Made by a program: the position numbers and the translations under genes. A DNA stretch of 5,296 nucleotides. It comes from Chloroflexota bacterium. Lineage in GTDB: Bacteria > Chloroflexota > Anaerolineae > UBA3071. Shown piece by piece: positions 1 through 5,296 of the stretch. The notes beneath the pieces are model-generated. The model searched no databases and was not told the DNA's origin. It saw only the letters and a program-made list of their open reading frames with translations. The number at the start of each line of letters is the position of its first letter. Position 1 is the first letter of the stretch. The stretch covers positions 1-5,296 of the forward strand of contig JACNHM010000564.1 in NCBI GenBank assembly GCA_014383605.1, written 5' to 3'.

Positions 1-1278
1 TATTACATCGAAGACAGCAGGCCAGAATGGGATTTCGTGGACCATCTGGCGCAGGTGCAGAGGCTGGCGCTGGAAGGCTCCACGGCTACCTGGATGGAGA
101 TCAAAGAGGAGACGCCGGAAGTGCGCGAACGGCTGACCAGCAAGGTGCTGGGGTACTACGAGGTCCCGGCGCCCAAGGGCACCAAGAAGGCCGTCGTGCA
201 ACTGGCCTTCCCCATCGCCGCCTGGGAAGAAAACGTCAACGTGCCCATGCTGCTTCTCTCGATCGCCGGCAACATCTTCGCTTTCTGTGACAAGGTGCGC
301 CTGCTCGACGTGTACATCCCCAAGTCCGTCGCCGCGAAGTTCAACGGTCCCAAGTTCGGCATCGAGGGCGTGCGAGACATCCTGGGCGTCCACGACCGGC
401 CACTCATCCTGCAGATCATCAAACCGAAGATGGGCATGACGCCCGAGGAGACGGCAGCACAGGTCTACCAGAGCGCGCTGGGGGGAGCCGACCTGTGTAA
501 GGACGATGAGATGTGCAGTGAGCTGGCCAACTGTTCCTTCGACGCGCGGCTGGAGGCGGTGCTTAAGGCGCTGGAGAAGGCCGAGCGGGAGACGGGCGAG
601 AAGACCCTCTACATGGTCAGCATCACCGACGAAGTCAGCCGGGTACGTGAGAAAGCGCTCCGTGCTGTTCAGGCCGGTGCCACCGGCCTCCTGATGGCCT
701 ACCCGGTCGGCCTGTCCGCCCTGAAGGTGGTGGCCGACGACCCGCAGATCCACGCGCCCATCCTGTGGCACGTGTCGCACATGCTGGGCATGCTGCCCAC
801 GATGAGCTTCACCGTGCTGGCCAAGTTGGCTCGCCTGTGCGGGGCAGACATGATGTTGACGCCTTCTCTATGGTCGAGCCTCCAGGTCTGTTCTGTGGAG
901 GAGGAGCTCCGCACCTCGCAGACGCTGCGGGCGCCGTTCCACCACATCAAGCGCACCTGGCCCATGCCGGCGGCGGGGATGTACCCGGGTGTCGTGGAAG
1001 CCCTGATACAGGAGCACGGCTGCGACTTCATCGTGCCGGCCGGCGGGGGCATGCTTGGGCACCCCATGGGGTACAAGGCGGGCGCGATGGCCTGGCGGCA
1101 GGCCATCGCTGCGGTGCTCTCGGGCGTCTCCCTACAGGAGGCGGCACAGAAGCACCCCGAACTCCGGGCGGCGGCTGAGACGTGGGGCATCCGTGCGCGC
1201 CCCCAGTCGCCATGGTCGTACGCGGGGCCGGACTTCCATCCCAAGTTCGCGCCGAAGAACCTGTGGCCAGATGGTTGA
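1..1278 (+). CDS. RuBisCO-like protein (form IV RLP), 5'-partial
   Basis: The frame is open from base 1 and ends with TGA at 1276-1278, giving 425 visible residues. The first residues (YYIEDS) match the usual RuBisCO large-chain N-terminus, so only a short piece is missing. The GTG at 37 is internal. Seen, numbered from the window edge: EGSTATW at 25-31 (RuBisCO E60, T65, W66 region), GN with N91 (N123), KPKMG at 141-145 (K175, K177), GGADLCKDDE at 161-170 with K167, D169 and E170 (carbamylated K201, D203, E204), and GGGMLGHP at 348-355 (phosphate-binding G403/G404). Lost: H327 is replaced within GADMMLTPS, loop-6 K334 has no counterpart, and S379 is Ala (A325). From family knowledge, this pattern means a Mg-dependent enolizing enzyme that does not fix CO2. 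Characterised RLPs act in methionine salvage or as 3-oxo-isoapionate-4-phosphate decarboxylase or transcarboxylase. The downstream dehydrogenase and aldolase genes favour sugar or sugar-acid catabolism (inference). The exact reaction is unknown. Confidence 0.93.
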   Translation, partial: YYIEDSRPEWDFVDHLAQVQRLALEGSTATWMEIKEETPEVRERLTSKVLGYYEVPAPKGTKKAVVQLAFPIAAWEENVNVPMLLLSIAGNIFAFCDKVRLLDVYIPKSVAAKFNGPKFGIEGVRDILGVHDRPLILQIIKPKMGMTPEETAAQVYQSALGGADLCKDDEMCSELANCSFDARLEAVLKALEKAERETGEKTLYMVSITDEVSRVREKALRAVQAGATGLLMAYPVGLSALKVVADDPQIHAPILWHVSHMLGMLPTMSFTVLAKLARLCGADMMLTPSLWSSLQVCSVEEELRTSQTLRAPFHHIKRTWPMPAAGMYPGVVEALIQEHGCDFIVPAGGGMLGHPMGYKAGAMAWRQAIAAVLSGVSLQEAAQKHPELRAAAETWGIRARPQSPWSYAGPDFHPKFAPKNLWPDG

Positions 1279-1293
1279 CGCTGCCCCATACCT

Positions 1294-1297
1294 GGAG
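1294..1297 (+). promoter_or_regulatory. Ribosome binding site of E1 alpha
   Basis: GGAG lies 9 bases before the ATG at 1307. It decides the start, because the same frame is open upstream to an ATG at 1055 deep inside the RLP gene. Translation from 1055 would give a basic, low-complexity extension with no resemblance to E1 alpha. Confidence 0.75.
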
Positions 1298-1306
1298 ACA
1301 CACCGC

Positions 1307-2314
1307 ATGTCAAAGAAGGACATAGATCTGCCGCTGGGAATCGGCAGTGACGAACTGCCGGACGGCGAGCGACTGCTCCGCATGTACCGCACGATGGTCC
1401 TGATACGCCGGCACGAGGAGCGGGTCAACGAGCTCTACCTGCAGGGCAAAATACCCTCCACGCTGCATCTGTACATCGGACAGGAGGCCGTGGCCACCGG
1501 CGTCTGCGCTAACCTGCGCCCGGACGACTACGTCCTGAGCACGCATCGGCCGCATGGGCACGCCCTGGCCAAGGGGGTGGAGCCGCGCCACCTCATCGCC
1601 GAGCTCTTCGCCAAGGCCACCGGCTGCTGCGGCGCCAAGGGTGGCTCCATGCACGTAGGCGATATGCGGGTAGGCGCGGTACCGGCCATCGCCATCGTGG
1701 GGGGCAATGTGCCCATTGCCTCGGGCGTCGCCCTGGCGGCCAAGATGCAGAAGACGGACAGGGTCGCTGTGTGTTTCTTCGGCGACGGCGCGGCCAACGA
1801 AGGGGCGTGGCACGAAGGGCTCAACGTCGCCGCCATATGGGATCTGCCGGTCATCTTCGTCTGCGAGAACAACCTCTACGCCGCATCCACCCCCGTCGCG
1901 CTCTCTTTCAAGATCGAGAACATCGCCGACCGGGCTGCCGCCTACGGCATGCCGGGGGTGGTCGTGGATGGCAACGACGTTCTGGCCGTGTACCAGGTCA
2001 GCCGGCAGGCCATCGAGCGGGCGCGCCGGGGCGGCGGCCCCACCCTCATCGAGTGCAAGACGTACCGGCTGTGCGGACACTCCCGTTCTGACCCTCGCAC
2101 CTACCGTTCCCGGGAAGAAGAAGCGGAGTGGCAAAAGCGGGACCCCATCCCCCGCTTCCGCCAGTGGCTGCTGGCAGAGCAGAGGTTCACAGCCGACCAG
2201 TTGAGCGAGGTGGATCAGGATGTGGAGGAGATCATTGATGAAGCCATCGCCTTCGCCGAAGCGAGTCCAGAGCCGCAACTGGCAGACCTTTACGCCGACG
2301 TGTTCAAGGAGTGA
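1307..2314 (+). CDS. TPP-dependent dehydrogenase E1 component, alpha subunit (acetoin/pyruvate dehydrogenase type)
   Basis: This is a 335-residue protein, the normal length for the alpha chain of heterotetrameric E1 (AcoA/PdhA). With E1 beta it binds thiamine pyrophosphate, cleaves a 2-oxoacid or an alpha-hydroxyketone such as acetoin, and passes the acyl group to lipoyl-E2 in the cytoplasm. Seen: HLYIGQEA at 54-61, a His-rich substrate/TPP loop THRPHGH at 79-85, GAKGGSMH at 109-116, and the TPP/Mg motif starting GDG at 159-161 and ending ENN at 187-189. The phosphorylation-loop-like GHSRSDP is at 257-263 with H258. The start at ATG 1307 has a good ribosome binding site and follows the RLP stop by 28 bases. 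E1 beta follows after 3 bases. Both acetoin and 2-oxoacid dehydrogenases share all these motifs, so I do not assign acoA or pdhA. The RLP neighbour suggests a dedicated catabolic complex, not the housekeeping pyruvate dehydrogenase (inference). Confidence 0.95.
   Translation: MSKKDIDLPLGIGSDELPDGERLLRMYRTMVLIRRHEERVNELYLQGKIPSTLHLYIGQEAVATGVCANLRPDDYVLSTHRPHGHALAKGVEPRHLIAELFAKATGCCGAKGGSMHVGDMRVGAVPAIAIVGGNVPIASGVALAAKMQKTDRVAVCFFGDGAANEGAWHEGLNVAAIWDLPVIFVCENNLYAASTPVALSFKIENIADRAAAYGMPGVVVDGNDVLAVYQVSRQAIERARRGGGPTLIECKTYRLCGHSRSDPRTYRSREEEAEWQKRDPIPRFRQWLLAEQRFTADQLSEVDQDVEEIIDEAIAFAEASPEPQLADLYADVFKE
2306..2311 (+). promoter_or_regulatory. Ribosome binding site of E1 beta, inside the end of E1 alpha
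   Basis: AAGGAG encodes the last codons of E1 alpha and sits 6 bases before the ATG at 2318. The E1 alpha stop TGA (2312-2314) falls between them. This arrangement suggests translational coupling, which would help make the two subunits in equal amounts. Confidence 0.8.
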
Positions 2315-2317
2315 GCC

Positions 2318-3331
2318 ATGGCCCAGATGAGCATCGCCGAGGCCTTGCGGCAGGCGATCCGAGAAGAAATGCGGCGGGACGAGCGGGTCTTCTGCATCGG
2401 CGAGGACATCGGCATTGAGGGCGGCTTCGGCGGCGCGTTCACGGTGACGCTGGGGTTGTCGGATGAATTCGGGCACGACCGTATCCTGGACACGCCGATT
2501 TCGGAAGCGGCCATCGCCGGGGTGGCCATCGGCGCAGCGCTGGCCGGCATGCGGCCCATCGCCGACGTGCAGTATGGCGATTTCCTGTTCTGTGCCATGG
2601 ATCAACTGGCCAACCAGGCCGCCAAGCTGCACTACATGTCCGGCGGCCAGGTGTCCATCCCTCTGGTCATGCGCGCGCCGGTGGGGGCGACGGCGCGCGG
2701 CGCCCAGCACGCCCAGAGCCTGGAAGCCTTCTTCTGCCATATCCCTGGCCTCAAAGTCGTCGCGCCGGCCACCGCCTACGATGCCAAGGGGCTGCTCAAG
2801 AGCGCCGTGCGCGACGACAACCCCGTCATCGTCTTTGAGCACAAGCTGCTCTACGGGTCGAAAGGCGCCCGCTCGGAGCGGGGCGCTCTTAGCCTGATCG
2901 GGGAAGTGCCGGAGGAAGAGTATCTGGTGCCCATCGGCAAGGGCATCGTGCGCCGCCAGGGGCGAGATGTCACCATCGTGGCCAAGCTGCTCACGCTGTA
3001 CCGGGCCCTGGCTGCAGCCGACATCCTGGCCGAGCAAGGGATCGAGGCCGAGGTGATTGACCCGCGCACGCTGGTGCCGCTGGACAAGGAGCTGATTCTG
3101 GGCTCGGTGCGCAAGACCGGACGATTGGTCATTGCCGAGGAGGACAACCTGACGGGCGGCTGGGCGGCGGAGATCGCCGCCATCGTTGCCGACGAAGCCT
3201 TCGTCTGGTTGGATGCACCCATCAAGCGGGTATCGGCGCCGGATGTGCCGCCGCCCTTCGCCCCGGTCTTGGAGCGCCAGTACGTGCCCGACGAAGCCAA
3301 GATCGTGGCCGCGGTGCAGTCGCTGTTCTAG
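2318..3331 (+). CDS. TPP-dependent dehydrogenase E1 component, beta subunit (acetoin/pyruvate dehydrogenase type)
   Basis: This 337-residue protein has the usual length of AcoB/PdhB. It is the partner of the alpha subunit in the alpha2-beta2 E1 and supplies the pyrimidine-binding half of the TPP site. Seen: GEDIG at 28-32, then DTPISEAAIAG at 58-68, where E63 is the conserved glutamate that activates TPP. Next come QYGDF at 85-89 and the QHAQSLEAFFCHIPGLKVV stretch at 130-148, with H131 at the conserved active-site histidine position. The C-terminal transketolase domain follows, with DPRTLVPLD (ids in the DLRTL family motif) and a GG motif before the end. The N-terminus is normal for the family from ATG 2318. 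No truncation or frameshift is seen. The stop TAG is at 3329-3331, 31 bases before E2. Substrate class (2-oxoacid versus acetoin-like ketone) cannot be settled from the sequence. Confidence 0.95.
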   Translation: MAQMSIAEALRQAIREEMRRDERVFCIGEDIGIEGGFGGAFTVTLGLSDEFGHDRILDTPISEAAIAGVAIGAALAGMRPIADVQYGDFLFCAMDQLANQAAKLHYMSGGQVSIPLVMRAPVGATARGAQHAQSLEAFFCHIPGLKVVAPATAYDAKGLLKSAVRDDNPVIVFEHKLLYGSKGARSERGALSLIGEVPEEEYLVPIGKGIVRRQGRDVTIVAKLLTLYRALAAADILAEQGIEAEVIDPRTLVPLDKELILGSVRKTGRLVIAEEDNLTGGWAAEIAAIVADEAFVWLDAPIKRVSAPDVPPPFAPVLERQYVPDEAKIVAAVQSLF

Positions 3332-3350
3332 TTCTCGCATACGACGGGGG

Positions 3351-3355
3351 GGGAG
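3351..3355 (+). promoter_or_regulatory. Ribosome binding site of E2
   Basis: GGGAG at the end of an eight-G run (3346-3353) lies 7 bases before the ATG at 3363. It fixes the start, because the frame is open upstream to an ATG at 3186 within E1 beta. The lipoyl domain begins exactly as in other E2 proteins from 3363. Confidence 0.75.
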
Positions 3356-3362
3356 ACACCGC

Positions 3363-4583
3363 ATGGCCGTGGACATCATCGTGCCGCCGTTGAGCCAGAC
3401 CATGGACACCGTGGTGGTGGTGGAGTGGCTGAAAGCTGTCGGGGACGAGGTCGTCCAGGGAGAGCCGCTGTTCGTCATCGAGACGGACAAGGCCCATCTG
3501 GAGATCGAGGCGCCGGCGAGCGGTATTCTGCAGCAGATCCTCGCCGAACCGGGGACCGAGGTAAAAGTGCGCTCCCGAATCGGCGTGGTGGCTTCGTCCG
3601 GAGAGGCTGTCCCAGAGCAGGCTGATCTTCTCGAGTCGTCTCACCTGGAGGCGCCGGGGCCAGACAGGATGGCGCCATCGGCCGAACCCCATCCGCTGCC
3701 CCGGGCGAACGGGCCCGGCGGCGAATCCCTGCCCCTGGAGCGGCGACAGCGCGTGTTCGCCAGCCCGCGGGCACGGCGGCTGGCGCGGCAGGAAGGCGTC
3801 TCTCTGGCTGAGGTGCAAGCCACCGGCCCCCAGCAGATGATCGTCGAGCGGGACATCCGGGCCCTCCTGGCCACACGGGAAGCCGCGGCTTCGGCAGGCA
3901 TCCGTTGGATGGATCTGCCGCCGACGCGGCGCACCATCGCCCGCCGCATGGCGGAGAGCCACCGGGCTGCTGCCGCCGTCACCCTGATGCGGGAAGTGGA
4001 TACCACCGAGTTGGTCCGCTTGCGGCAACAGATCCTCGAAGAACTGTCTGAGGGAGACCCGCGGCCGACCTACACCGATTTCTTGCTGACCATCGTCGCC
4101 CGGCAACTGAAGCAGCACGCCTACGTCAACGCCACCAACGACGGCGAGCGTATCGGTTTGAGCGAGGAGGTCCACATCGCCGTGGCTGTGGACACAGAGC
4201 GAGGCCTGGTGGCGCCAGTGCTGCGCAACGCTGACCGAAAAAGGCTCTTGCCGATAGCACAGGAACGGGCCGAGCTGACGCAGCGTGCCCTCAATGGCAG
4301 CATCACGCCCGAAGAGCTCAGTGGGGGCACCTTCACCATCACCAATCTGGGGCCTCTGGGCATAGATGCTTTCACTCCCATCATCAATCCCCCACAGGCT
4401 GCCATCTTGGGCGTGGGGCGCATCCATCCCGGGCCGGCGGTCCACGGAGGTGAGCTCTGCATTCGACAGTTGATGTACCTGTCACTGACCTTCGATCATT
4501 GCATCGTTGACGGCGCTCCGGCGGCGCGCTTCCTGCAGGACGTCGTTCGGATGATCGAGAAACCTCATCTGATCTGGCTGTAG
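3363..4583 (+). CDS. Dihydrolipoamide acyltransferase E2 component, one lipoyl domain
   Basis: This 406-residue protein takes the acyl group made by E1, carries it on lipoate and transfers it to coenzyme A; it also forms the core of the complex. Domains: lipoyl domain at about 1-80 with the lipoylated lysine K43 in ETDKAHLEIEAP; a Pro/Ala-rich linker at about 81-130; a peripheral-subunit-binding domain at about 131-169 (FASPRARRLARQEGV, then a TGP turn at 154-156 and IVERDI), which docks E1 or E3; and a catalytic CAT-fold domain at about 183-406. In the last, GGTFTITNLG is at 321-330 and the active-site motif is DHCIVDG at 378-384, with H379 and D383 present. Two points are odd. The Arg that almost always follows the active-site His (DHRxxDG) is Cys380 here. 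T327 stands where most E2s have Ser (SNLG). Length and domain count are normal for bacterial AcoC/PdhC-type E2s, and no alpha/beta-hydrolase tail is fused. No E3 gene is visible; it may lie downstream or be shared with other complexes. Confidence 0.94.
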   Translation: MAVDIIVPPLSQTMDTVVVVEWLKAVGDEVVQGEPLFVIETDKAHLEIEAPASGILQQILAEPGTEVKVRSRIGVVASSGEAVPEQADLLESSHLEAPGPDRMAPSAEPHPLPRANGPGGESLPLERRQRVFASPRARRLARQEGVSLAEVQATGPQQMIVERDIRALLATREAAASAGIRWMDLPPTRRTIARRMAESHRAAAAVTLMREVDTTELVRLRQQILEELSEGDPRPTYTDFLLTIVARQLKQHAYVNATNDGERIGLSEEVHIAVAVDTERGLVAPVLRNADRKRLLPIAQERAELTQRALNGSITPEELSGGTFTITNLGPLGIDAFTPIINPPQAAILGVGRIHPGPAVHGGELCIRQLMYLSLTFDHCIVDGAPAARFLQDVVRMIEKPHLIWL

Positions 4584-4634
4584 CTCTTGCCGTTCATGTT
4601 GATTGATCCCAATAATCCGCGCTTCCTGCGAAAG

Positions 4635-4653
4635 GCGGCTGGTCTTGAGCCGC
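4635..4653 (+). other. Small GC hairpin in the E2-aldolase gap
   Basis: GCGGCT (4635-4640) and AGCCGC (4648-4653) form a perfect 6-base-pair stem with a 7-base loop. It lies in the 119-base gap (4584-4702), the longest between genes here. No T-run follows, so it is not a classical intrinsic terminator. It could reduce read-through, protect the upstream mRNA end or do nothing. I found no convincing promoter in the gap. Confidence 0.35.
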
Positions 4654-4688
4654 GACCACTGAAAGCACAACACCATAACACCTATGAT

Positions 4689-4693
4689 AGGAG
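4689..4693 (+). promoter_or_regulatory. Ribosome binding site of the class II aldolase
   Basis: AGGAG stands 9 bases before the ATG at 4703. It supports that start and shows that the gene is translated independently of E2 despite the longer gap. Confidence 0.75.
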
Positions 4694-4702
4694 TTGCACA
4701 AC

Positions 4703-5296
4703 ATGACCAACGACGCGTTGTCTCATCTCATCAACATGTCGCGCGCGCTGGGAGATCCGGCGAACGACTATGTCATCCTGGGGGAAGGGAACACTTCCGC
4801 TCGAGCTGACGCCGAGACGTTTTGGGTGAAGGCCAGTGGCACCTCCCTGCGCGGTATCGCGGCCAAGGGCTTCGTGCGCATGCGATTTGAGCCGGTGCTG
4901 GCTATGCTCGACGAGCCAGAGTTGGGGGATCAGGAGGTCAAGCAGATGTTGACCGCCGCCAAGGCCGACACCACCGCCGCCGAGCACCCCTCCATAGAGA
5001 CGATGCTGCATGCCATGGCCTTGAGCCTGCCCGGTGTCAACTTCGTGGGGCACACGCATCCGGTGGCAGTGAACGCCATCCTCTGTTCGCAGGGCGTCGA
5101 GGAGGCCATCCGGGGGCGGCTCTTCCCGGAGGAGGTGACTTTCTGTGGGCCCGCCCCAGCCTATGTGCCCTACGCTGACCCAGGCCTCCCGCTCGCCCAC
5201 CAGGTGCGCGAGACCCTGACGCGTCATGTGCAAGAGTGGGGGGAATCGCCCAAGGTGGTCCTGATGCAGAACCATGGCCTGATCGCCCTGGGCGGC
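4703..5296 (+). CDS. Class II aldolase/adducin family protein, RhaD-like, 3'-partial
   Basis: The frame is open from ATG 4703 to the window edge (198 residues). Class II aldolases use zinc to cleave or form sugar-phosphate carbon bonds; relatives act as epimerases, dehydratases or decarboxylases. Seen: GEGNTSAR at 27-34 followed by WVKASGTSL at 41-49, which is the phosphate-binding part of the fold; HPSIETMLHA at 95-104 with E99 at the catalytic acid position; HTH at 117-119 (two zinc ligands); and QNHGLI at 189-194, whose H191 is the expected third zinc ligand. The metal site is therefore complete in the visible part. The GNTS...WVKASG...LRGI spelling resembles the RhaD/COG3347 group more than short fuculose-1-phosphate aldolases. 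Some members of that group continue into a C-terminal short-chain dehydrogenase, which cannot be judged here. Substrate unknown. Its position behind the RLP/E1/E2 genes suggests it acts on a phosphorylated sugar in the same pathway (inference). Confidence 0.9.
   Translation, partial: MTNDALSHLINMSRALGDPANDYVILGEGNTSARADAETFWVKASGTSLRGIAAKGFVRMRFEPVLAMLDEPELGDQEVKQMLTAAKADTTAAEHPSIETMLHAMALSLPGVNFVGHTHPVAVNAILCSQGVEEAIRGRLFPEEVTFCGPAPAYVPYADPGLPLAHQVRETLTRHVQEWGESPKVVLMQNHGLIALGG

Noticed and set aside
37..39. GTG as the start of the RLP gene
   Set aside because: The frame is open to base 1, and the 12 residues before it match the conserved RuBisCO N-terminal strand, so the true start is outside the window.
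1..1278. Genuine CO2-fixing RuBisCO large subunit
   Set aside because: Loop-6 Lys334, His327 and Ser379 equivalents are missing, and no small subunit or phosphoribulokinase gene is adjacent.
1..1278. MtnW of the methionine salvage pathway
   Set aside because: It is not excluded by the active site alone, but no other methionine salvage gene is nearby and the neighbours are dehydrogenase and aldolase genes.
3346..3353. Eight-G run as a slippage or phase-variation site
   Set aside because: It lies outside coding sequence, and its length change would leave the GGGAG-to-ATG spacing unaltered, so an effect is unlikely.
1310..3490. A 726-codon open frame on the - strand
   Set aside because: It is exactly antisense to the E1 alpha and E1 beta genes, which have full family motifs. 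Its product is His/Arg/Gly-rich with no recognisable domain, as expected from the complement of GC-rich coding DNA.
3222..4445. A 407-codon open frame on the - strand
   Set aside because: It is antisense to the end of E1 beta and to E2 and has no recognisable motif; a shadow of GC-rich coding sequence.
4635..4653. Rho-independent terminator after E2
   Set aside because: The stem is only 6 base pairs and no T-run follows it.
4482..4676. Small - strand open frame covering the gap after E2
   Set aside because: It overlaps the end of E2, has no convincing ribosome binding site or known motif, and only chance keeps it open.
4683..4688. TATGAT as a -10 promoter box for the aldolase
   Set aside because: Transcription would begin about 7 bases downstream, after the ribosome binding site at 4689-4693, and only a weak -35 match (CTGAAA, 4659-4664) is present.

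Overview
The window is a GC-rich stretch (a little over 60% by eye, with strong G/C preference at third codon positions) of a bacterial chromosome. It is tightly packed, with every supported gene on the + strand. I cannot name the species. The GC content, gene density and presence of a RuBisCO-like protein are compatible with lineages such as Chloroflexota or other high-GC soil or sediment bacteria, but that is a weak inference.

Layout: (1) 1-1278 is the 3' part of a gene for a form IV RuBisCO-like protein (RLP), missing only a short N-terminal piece at the left edge. (2) 1307-2314, 2318-3331 and 3363-4583 encode the E1 alpha, E1 beta and E2 subunits of a thiamine-pyrophosphate/lipoate dehydrogenase complex of the pyruvate/acetoin dehydrogenase type. 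(3) After a 119-base gap holding a small hairpin, 4703-5296 starts a class II (zinc) aldolase gene of the RhaD/adducin type that runs off the right edge. Gaps inside the first four genes are only 3 to 31 bases and each start has a clear ribosome binding site, so RLP-E1alpha-E1beta-E2 reads as one operon. The aldolase may be its fifth member or a separately tuned cistron.

How the parts may work together (inference): the RLP keeps the RuBisCO carbamate/metal site (K167, D169, E170 of the visible part) and the phosphate-binding glycines, but lacks the loop-6 lysine and other residues needed for CO2 fixation. It should therefore do enolase, isomerase or decarboxylase/transcarboxylase chemistry on a sugar or sugar-acid phosphate. 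The aldolase would split a sugar phosphate. The E1/E2 complex would turn a resulting 2-oxoacid or alpha-hydroxyketone into an acyl-CoA and an aldehyde or CO2. The E3 subunit, kinase, transporter and regulator that would complete such a pathway are not in the window. The combination is the most interesting point here: it looks like a carbohydrate or sugar-acid catabolic operon whose substrate cannot be told from sequence alone. No RNA genes, mobile elements, CRISPR arrays or significant repeats were seen.
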